Part shown: positions 56,921-64,000 of the stretch, one piece after another
Position numbering within the stretch: position 1 is the first letter of the stretch
Layout of the letters: each line of letters opens with the position of its first letter
Assembly: GCA_007922225.1 (NCBI GenBank)
Contig: ML680053.1
Span: 1,649,434 to 1,713,433 of the forward strand
Reading direction: 5' to 3'
Source of the DNA: Emydura subglobosa
Taxonomy: Eukaryota; Chordata; Testudines; Chelidae
DNA: 64,000 nucleotides
Translations under genes and position numbers: made by a program
The notes under the pieces: model-generated
Told to the model about the DNA's origin: nothing
Seen by the model: only the letters and a program-made list of their open reading frames with translations
Database searches by the model: none

Positions 56921-57456
56921 TGTCACATTTTCTTAGTTGGGAAAGCTGATATAGTATGGGATTCCATATTGTGGACCACATCTTCATAGAGTGTCTTATA
57001 GACACCTCCCCTTCCATTCACAATCTAGCATTCCTCCTCCTATCCCATTCCTGAGGGCATAATATCGCAGTGGCAATTACAGCAATTGCGGGGAATATTA
57101 GGCTTGTCTTTAATGTATTTTATCTGCTGAAAATGAAGAACACTAGCATCATGTGACCAGTTAACTTTCTGCAGACCACCAGGAAGTGCCACTGACTGTC
57201 CACAATTTTGGAACCTTAGCTCCAAGTACTAGGGAATAAGAATGTAACTCTTGTAATTGTGTGAATTTAGGACTATGGTTGTAAATAATACAAAGTATTT
57301 TCCCTCCTCCCCAAATCCACTGCTTCTCTAGAATATTTCAGTTGTAGATTAAAAGTATTTGCGAGTTTAAAATTGTTCCCTTGGATGACTTTTAAGCCAT
57401 TTAGACGCAAAATTTATAGTTTTACTTCTTTTCCTTAGTTACATCCCTATTGATTA
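56921..57456. other. Intronic DNA, no gene seen
   Basis: Nothing recognisable. Confidence 0.45.
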
Positions 57457-57725
57457 GGTGTGGTGGCTGAGTGGTTAAGGTGCTTGAATTAAATCCCGAA
57501 GGTCATGGGTTTGAATTTTGCTCACACTCGCACCAAAAGGCCACCTCCAGTTCCACCTAGCTGCAAAACAGGTACCTGATTTATTAAGTTAAGGTAGTCA
57601 AAGGTGGTTGGTTGTGATGCTGGCCACGTCACTCCCTTGTGTACCACTGGATATTAAGCTGACGTGCCTTAACTGCATCAGCCTGATGGGCCCTTGGTTT
57701 GGGGGAACTTTGATATGACCCTACT
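57457..57725 (+). repeat. tRNA-derived SINE
   Basis: The head 'gtggtggctgagtggttaag' matches the A box and D arm of a class II (serine or leucine) tRNA. 'catgggtttgaattttgct' matches the B box and T arm, at 57505-57523. The body (57600-57725) has 'gatgctggccacgtcactcc' and 'aagctgacgtgccttaactg'. About 265 bases. The family name is not known to me. Confidence 0.7.
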
Positions 57726-58313
57726 TCACAAGTTCAATTCCTGGAAAATCACTATATGCTTCAATTAAACTATTGAAAATTGACCTTCCTCCTGATTATT
57801 GAAGTACCACCACATGATTTGTTAAAAACATTTTATTCTTTCCAGCACAGCAAACAACTCTTTGGGCAATTTTTGTATTTTCTTATTCTGAAGATAATAA
57901 ATTAAGATTTTGTGGCTTGACTTCTGGAAACATGATGTTTGTAGATTAACTATTGAATTCTCCTCCTCTCCACGTTGACAGTTATTTTTTTATCCTCTGT
58001 GCAGTCAATGTGAAATAGCACAAAAGTCAGCCTTTAGGTACAGAGAAATATGATCTGCTGTTGGTTTATAGAAGTATGTTATAAACTTAAGAAATAGTTA
58101 TTTAGTTCATACAGTCTGTAAATTACTGAAGTGTATTTTCTGTTGTATTCTGTGCCTGACTTCTTTGTTTAATGTGTAGCACCTTGCTCAGAATTGCACC
58201 TTGCTCAGAATCTGGCTGGTTTAATATGCATTGAGATCTTTGTTTGATTCAGGCCCATGTGAAACTGGGATTGGGTACTTGCTTACCCACCAGCTCTCTC
58301 ACTTATTTGAAAG

Positions 58314-58344
<31 letters not shown>

Positions 58345-59728
58345 TGTTCCTCCCTTCCTCTCTCAGTCCTTGCCAGCATTCAGCCTCACTTCATCTAATG
58401 TAGTACTGGGCTGGAATTTTAATGTCTTTGCGACCAGAGATGATTTATTAGATCCCCGAGCTCAGGAAGAAAATATTGCATCAGAGAGTCTGCTGGTACT
58501 GTTAAAATAAATGAGTCCGGAAGGGACTCTTTAGTGTTGTGGCCTTCCCCATCCCCCTTCTCTTTACAAGTTTCTGCTAATATTGAAAAGTCTAGTTTAT
58601 TTACTGGAATGAAAGAATGAATGGATGCCACCAAAAGGTTTCTTTTTAAAGTAAATGTGTTTGTCAACCTAAATGCAAAGCTCTCTGAGACCCTGGGCCT
58701 GTTGCAAGTAGTAGCAAAATCTAACTAGAATTCTTGACAGAAACAATATTTTTTTAAAGAAATCTTCTCTTTGGAAGGAGGTGTGTTCCATGGAAATGAG
58801 CAGATGTGTTCTCGTAGCAGGTAACCTTACTACAGCAAAATGCATTTCAGATTTAGTAATCCAATTTGCTCATATGGAGCTCTGATTCTGAGAGGTGCTG
58901 AGTGTTGTCAGTTCCCCTGAACTGAATGGGAATTCAGCATGCTTAGCACCCCACAGGAACAGACCCACATGTCCTTATCATTCACTGCAGAGTTTTCTGT
59001 GTTGCTGAAAGATAGTTGTCTACTTGTTATCAGATTTATTCTCTTCCTTGAAAATCTGGTTTCTCCATTAAATTTACTGGATCCAATAAATCTTTGTTTA
59101 GCCAGGGATTAAAACTGTGCTGCTATTTAAAATGGCCCAACAGGCTGTTAACTCACTGCATGGTAATGAGTTATGAGTTAAAGACTATATATATTTTTTA
59201 ATCTCTTGTATTCAGAATTTGACAGGTGTTTTAGTTTGTTTTATTATGTTCCATTTCCCCCACAGACACACAGATCAGCACAGTAAATATTTTTGTTCTG
59301 TATAATGGAGGGACCTCTTTTTTTCATTTTCTTGAATAACATATCAGCATACACTCAGTCCATGCTTTGAGTTCTTCCTAGTAGCCCCCCTGGCTGGTGG
59401 AGATTAGAGTGTCACTCAGGTGCTGTCCTTGTGCGGGCACCTTTCTGGATAACATAGCTGTTAGGTGGATGTCTGCAGATCCTTGCTGGCACAGCTTAGT
59501 GATGCTAGTCCCATAATTGACTGATACCATTGACTGTGTTTGCTATTGGTCTTGGTTATAATTACATTTTTCATGTTTCAAAGGTAAAATGCTGCAGCGT
59601 TGACCAGGAGTAGTGAACAAACAATAAAGAGATTTCAACGAATAACTGTAGTCAGTGTGAGCACAGCAGTGAGTTGGGAGAAAAGTATGTATATTGTTCC
59701 AGATGCCAATCCCCGTCCCTATCCCTAA
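57726..59728. other. Intronic DNA, no gene seen
   Basis: Contains the (GT)n run listed separately. 58880-58970 may be a remnant of the palindromic family ('ctgaactgaatgggaattca'). No exon. Confidence 0.45.
58313..58347. repeat. (GT)n microsatellite
   Basis: About 17 GT units with one interruption (ggt). Confidence 0.97.
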
Positions 59729-59807
59729 AGCCCTGTGTGGATACAAAATTTGTATCTGCAGCCGATCCGCAGATATGGTCCGTGGATATCCGCAGATTTG
59801 CAGGGCT
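59729..59807. mobile_element. Short palindromic MITE, 79 bp
   Basis: The ends 'agccctgtgtggata' and 'ctgcggatat'-type inverse (right end 'gatttgcagggct') are inverted. The inside repeats 'gatatccgcag' and 'atccgcagatat'. Nearly the whole unit could fold on itself. Confidence 0.6.
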
Positions 59808-60077
59808 CCTCTGCCTATCCCCACTTCCACATGCTCTGTCCCTGTCTATATACAGGTCCATACGTTCTTCTCACACATAAAGAACAGGCAATTGTGTGAG
59901 TTTGTTTCAAACATTCTACTGGGGGAAAATGGTTTCAGAGTTATGTTTATTCGTATCTCAGCGAGTAAGTTGTCAGACTAGTTGGCTCTTTCTGTTTATC
60001 TAACATATCAGGGACAAGTCATTCTGTGGGCTTGCAGAATTAAAACACCCTGAAATATTTTAAAAATTCCAGTGAAA

Positions 60078-60215
60078 ATCATAGAATCATAGAATATTAG
60101 AGTTGGAAGGGACCTCAGGAGGTCATCTAGTCCAACCCCCTGCTCAAAGCAGGACTAACCTCAGCTATATCATCCCAACCATGGCTTTGTCAAGCCTCAT
60201 CTTAAAAACTTGCCT
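60078..60215 (-). mobile_element. CR1 3' tail, short, reverse
   Basis: Starts with doubled 'atcatagaatcatagaat' tail repeats, then 'agttggaagggacctcagga', 'ggtcatctagtccaaccccc' and 'tgctcaaagcaggactaacc'. It is the inverse of the end of the young CR1 (42640-42728) with few differences, so this is a recent, heavily 5'-truncated copy. Confidence 0.93.
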
Positions 60216-61611
60216 AAATGCCTAAAAATGCTCAGCCTAACATTATTTTAGGGCCACTGAACTGGGGTCTGATTCAATGTATTGTGCACCCAAAAATGAC
60301 AAGCTCACTTTTGTAACCAGATCATCAAATAAGGCAATTATAGAATCCCAATTTATAAAGCTGACTTGTAGAATTCTCAGTGGATGCAAGTTTTGAGGAG
60401 GTCAGGCTAAAATGTTTATTTCATTTAATAATCTGGCTAATTTTGTTAATCATTTTATAAGCAGGGATGAAAGTTGCCAGGGACAAGAGAAAATCAGACT
60501 GAAGAGATAAAAATGGAAACAAGGGGGCTGAAAGAAATCTAAAAACAAAAGCCCTGGAGAATGGGGGAAAACGCTAATTTAACCATGGGCTGGGATGTGG
60601 GTTAGTAGGTAAACAGATGCAATTTGTCTTGTATTTGGTTTATTAAAGATGATGATACTACTTCTCATTATTAAAAACGTAATGTATTATAGAAATGAGT
60701 ATTCCCAAAAGGCAGAAGTACATGGCAATAATAATCACAAATGAGATGAGATGGAGGAAAATTAATTTTAATAGATTACAGTGAGTTGTCTCTCTAAAAG
60801 AGGTCTGAATGTGTACACACTTGAACTTCTATGTACATAGGCCCAGTCCTCCGATTCCTTTTACTTTCAAATTCATAGCTATGTTTCTCCAGGCGGTGAC
60901 CGTTTTTCTGTTGTAATTTGAAGGGGATGGTGAGGACACCTGTTCTGTTTCCATTCCATTGTCATGTGTTTCCTTAGTTTTTTGAAATGTTACATTCTAT
61001 ACAGTGCTTACAACAGCATATATTCATATATGTGAGAAATGAAAGAAAGTTCCTGGGATCATCGAGGTTAGTGCACCCTGTGCTTGTACATGTGCAGGAA
61101 GCTCAGCATAGTTTAAATGCATGTGCTCCTAGCTAGAGAAAGCACTACCGTTTTTTAGTAGATATATATTTGTATTGATTATCCGTGTAAATGGGGACTG
61201 AAACAATGACTACAGAGATCAATCCATTGTTTAACATGCACTAGTTAATCTTTAATCTAGACAGTAGGTACATACCTACAAAGCAGAAAATATCATGGTC
61301 GTGTTCCATTAATAATCATAAGTTAACAATTAAAATGCTTTCTTCCCCAATTAACAATTAAACATTTTTTCCTCCTCCCCCAAAATGTGGGTAAGGGGAA
61401 CAATTATCAAATGAGATGTTACAATAATTTGAAGATGATTGAGAAGTTTTTCCTGAACTAGTAAATTGTAAAGCTTTAAGGAAATAGTGAAAGCTTCCAA
61501 AGTTCAGCACGTGCAGTGGTAAAGACCAAGTAGCCCTTTAAGTTAGGACATGGTGGATTCTTATTTAAAGCCTAAATTTTTAAATCTTAATCTGGGTTCT
61601 AGTACTGTCAG
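60216..61611. other. Intronic DNA, no gene seen
   Basis: Nothing recognisable beyond AT-rich intron. Confidence 0.45.
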
Positions 61612-61975
61612 TGGTTTTTGCATCCCTGCCCATCCTGGCTAATAGTCATTGATAGACCTATAATCCATTAATTTATCTAGTTCGTTTTTGAACCCTGTTA
61701 TAGCCTTGGCCTTCACAACATCCTCTGGCAAAGAGTTCCACAGGTTGACTATGCATTGTGTGAAGAAACTTCCTTTTGTTTGTTTTAAATCTGTTGCCTA
61801 CTAATTTCATATGGTGACCCCTAGTTCTTGGTTATGGGGAGGAGTAAATAACACTTCCTTATTTACTTTCTACACACCAGTCATGATTTTGTAGACCTCT
61901 ATGATATCTTCCCTTAGTCATCTCTTTTCCAGCTGAAGCGTCTGAGTCAAATTAGTATAGTCTGTATTAAAAATT
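61612..61975 (-). mobile_element. CR1-like LINE 3' part, reverse
   Basis: 'aaagagttccacaggttgac', 'gtgtgaagaaacttcctttt', 'aataacacttccttatttac' and 'catgattttgtagacctcta' match 21826-22325 block for block. Same family, same orientation. Confidence 0.8.
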
Positions 61976-62396
61976 ATAAATCACTCATATTATTACTTCT
62001 CTGAATTTTTGAGGCACTTGGTTCCAGATTGGTGGATGAAGTAATTTACTCTTGTACCTTGTCAGTATTTTTGTCATATGGTACTGTTTTCCTGAGAGTA
62101 CAGATAATGTCATCTGTGTATCAAAAGGGTGACCCAGGAATGCAAAATACAATTAACAAAAGGATAATTTGAATTCTTTCCTAAACTTACGTTTTTTAAT
62201 TTGATCACAACTTTTTTGGACTTGTATGATAAATATTTTTAAACCATCTGCTCCTGTATTTTCTGAAAGGCTGAAATATGTAAATCTCCCATCATTGTAT
62301 AAGACTGATATTATTATATTTGCGGATTCCAATTAGTTCCTTTATGTATAAAGATAAAGTGGAAACAGAATGTCTTTCCATTAATTTTAAACTTTG

Positions 62397-62440
62397 GTTA
62401 TCATGGCAACAGGTTACGACTCTTCAATTGCCATGACAAT
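62397..62440. promoter_or_regulatory. Pair of RFX X-box-like motifs
   Basis: 'gttatcatggcaac' (62397-62410) matches the X-box consensus GTTNCCATGGNAAC at 13 of 14 positions. 'attgccatgacaat' (62427-62440) matches at 11 of 14. They start 30 bases apart, about three helical turns, in sequence without recognised repeats. RFX proteins bind such sites as dimers. Whether these are bound is unknown. Confidence 0.4.
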
Positions 62441-62569
62441 CTCATGCAAAATGGTTAAAATGTCATTTCATAGTTATATTTAGTTTGTCCTCTATCCCTA
62501 TGGAGACCAACTTTTCTTGAAGTGTACAATGCCATGTACTCACTTAGCCTTTAATAAGCCTTGGAGAAT

Positions 62570-62665
62570 TATAGGAGTTAATACTGGCAAAGACCTATTA
62601 GGTCATCTGGTCTGTCTACCAGCCACTTCAGGAATGTTCCTTCCAGTAATTTATCTAGCTCTTTG
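62570..62665 (-). mobile_element. Degraded CR1-like fragment
   Basis: 'ttaggtcatctggtctgtct' and 'tccagtaatttatctagctc' are reversed CR1-like tail phrases. Short and diverged. An A run lies nearby at 62842-62858. Confidence 0.45.
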
Positions 62666-63232
62666 TTGTGCTACATGTATCTGCTTTTTATGCAGTTCTA
62701 TATTTTTAGGTAATGCCTTATCAGTTATATGCCATTGTAGTGTATGTGTTGTTCGTTACATTGCATTGCTTCTGAATTTTTTTTACTGCTTTTGTTGGTG
62801 AGTTAGAAAAACACAGCACAAGACATAAAATTCTCACCCTCAAAAAAAAAAAAAAAAAGAATATGAACTGGACAGTTCAAATTGTCACATTTTCACTTAC
62901 AACTTAGCAAGCAATGAAACTAAATTTATTTTACAACTCTGAGAAAGTCTTATGCGGGTGGTTTTATTAATTAAAAGCATGTAATATAGAAGTATTGTAA
63001 TGCTAATACAACAGAACTATGATAATCTGCATACTATAATTTGTACAAAGTGAGGGTCTCTCCCAACTTCTCAATAAAGATTTAATGGTAGAGTTGCGGT
63101 AGTATGGCCTTGTATTACTCAGATTTCTTTATTTGTATGAAATCTGCTAATCATTTACTAACATGTTGTGAAGCATTACTGTAATAAACTAAAATTGTCA
63201 AATTAAATACATGAAGTATATTTTGTACATAT

Positions 63233-63317
63233 GCATCTGATGAAGTGGGTTTCTGCCCACAAAAGCTTATGCCCAAATAAATTCGTTAGTCTTTAAGATG
63301 CCACAGGACTCTCGCTG
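63233..63317 (+). repeat. Interspersed repeat with hammerhead-ribozyme-like core
   Basis: CTGATGA (63237-63243) is followed by a perfect 5-bp stem gtggg/cccac (63245-63249 with 63256-63260), then AAAA where the hammerhead core has GAAA. Next comes gcttatgc, a 2-bp stem with a 4-base loop, then CC where the core has UH. The order core-stem II-core-short stem III matches the compact hammerheads described in Penelope-like elements. G12 and U16.1 equivalents are mutated, and stem I is not convincing. I recognise the surrounding phrase ('ttcgttagtctttaagatgc') as a common reptile repeat. Confidence 0.5.
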
Positions 63318-63777
63318 AAGTATATTTTGTGATCCTTGCTTTTAGTGTTTGTTTTCACTTCGTCCCAAATTCACCAAGCTAGGTAACTTACATTGAGGCT
63401 CCCCATCATCAGTGTGAATTAGAAGTAATGGTGAAAATGAATTATAGCAAAATAACTCACTTTTACAGGACTCTTGCCTGGAAGCTGGTCTGGATTCAAC
63501 TTCAGGAAGCAGTTATTTACCTTTTGCTTTAATCACAACCAAAAACAGCATTTGGGTTGGCCAGACAATACTGCAGGGATCAGAAGTGCACTTGGTATTG
63601 TATGTGTATTTACTTCAGGACTTTGTAGAGCCAACACCATTGCCTCCTTAGTTTCATATGTAAAATACATATGTATAATATGTATGTAGTAACTTTATAA
63701 TGTGCTTACCCTTAATCCCCTCCAGTGGAGGTGATCGAATGCTGCTCAAAAATTTGAAATGGGGGAATCAAAATGGC

Positions 63778-64000
63778 ATCATAGAACCATAGAAATGTTG
63801 GGCTATATGGGACCTGGAGAGTCATCAAGATCAGCACCTACATTGAGGCAGGATCAAGTGTACTTAGACCATCCCTGACAGGTGTTTGTCCAACCTGTTC
63901 TTAAAAACCTCCAATGATGGGGATTCCACAATCTCCCTTGGAATCCTGTTCTGGAACTTAAAACTACCCTTTTAGTTAGAAAGTTTTTCCTAATATCTAA
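63778..64000 (-). mobile_element. CR1 LINE 3' end, reverse, runs off the window
   Basis: 'atagaaccatagaaatgttg' tail, then 'catccctgacaggtgtttgt', 'tcttaaaaacctccaatgat' and 'aaagtttttcctaatatcta'. It is close to 30699-30930, so the same CR1 subfamily. It continues beyond 64000. Confidence 0.92.

Noticed and set aside
57457..57540. A functional serine tRNA gene
   Set aside because: The tRNA-like part continues into a SINE body and the anticodon region is not credible.
58313..58347. (GT)n run as a telomere or regulatory Z-DNA element
   Set aside because: Ordinary dinucleotide microsatellite; nothing around it supports a function.
1..64000. CRISPR arrays, operons, phage or bacterial genes
   Set aside because: None seen; base composition, introns and repeats are those of a vertebrate nuclear genome.

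Overview
The window is vertebrate nuclear DNA, most likely from a turtle or a close reptilian relative. The grounds are its repeats: about a dozen CR1-type LINE fragments in both orientations, old MIR and L2-like copies, PIF/Harbinger and hAT DNA transposons, a DIRS-like tyrosine-recombinase retrotransposon and a Penelope-like element. There is no bacterial or viral gene organisation. The only host coding sequence I can support is one short exon (24021-24108, + strand). It encodes the first 23 residues, plus one base of the next codon, of a FAM168A-like protein ([19 protein letters not shown]...). Clean splice sites flank it, so nearly the whole window reads as two long introns: more than 24 kb upstream and more than 39 kb downstream.

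Layout. 1-22.5 kb is intron with scattered old repeats: a CR1 3' end, a TA-flanked mariner-like MITE, an inverted pair of Harbinger MITEs, and a 1.33-kb hAT element with a perfect 8-bp target-site duplication and a nested Harbinger MITE. It also holds a DIRS 5' fragment and a decayed SGNH-hydrolase reading frame. 22.8-24.0 kb, just before the exon, is almost free of repeats and AT-rich with many TAAT cores, a candidate conserved regulatory block. 24.1-32.5 kb holds a complete hAT MITE, a MIR, CR1 pieces and a tandem duplication. 32.7-35.5 kb is an internally deleted DIRS-like element with inverted terminal repeats. 35.7-36.8 kb is a CR1 split by a Harbinger MITE with an exact TCA duplication.

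39.3-42.7 kb is the best-preserved mobile element: a near full-length CR1 with an ORF1 relic and an ORF2 (endonuclease plus reverse transcriptase) broken by two indels. A much older CR1 of the same orientation follows it and is itself interrupted by a 0.4-kb insertion. 48.3-51.3 kb carries a Harbinger MITE and a dead Harbinger transposase that seems nested in another DNA transposon. 51.3-53.2 kb is a Penelope-like element with reverse transcriptase and GIY-YIG endonuclease remnants. 53.8-55.7 kb is a truncated hAT (Tip100/ZMYM-like) transposase on the minus strand. The rest is intron with CR1 tails, a tRNA-derived SINE, a (GT)n run, a pair of RFX X-box-like motifs near 62.4 kb and a hammerhead-ribozyme-like repeat near 63.2 kb.

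No genes here work together as a pathway. The interest lies in nested mobile-element history, ribozyme- and SGNH-like relics, and possible intronic regulatory sites. Family names come from recognition by eye, and repeat boundaries are usually good to about 10-50 bases unless a target duplication is stated.
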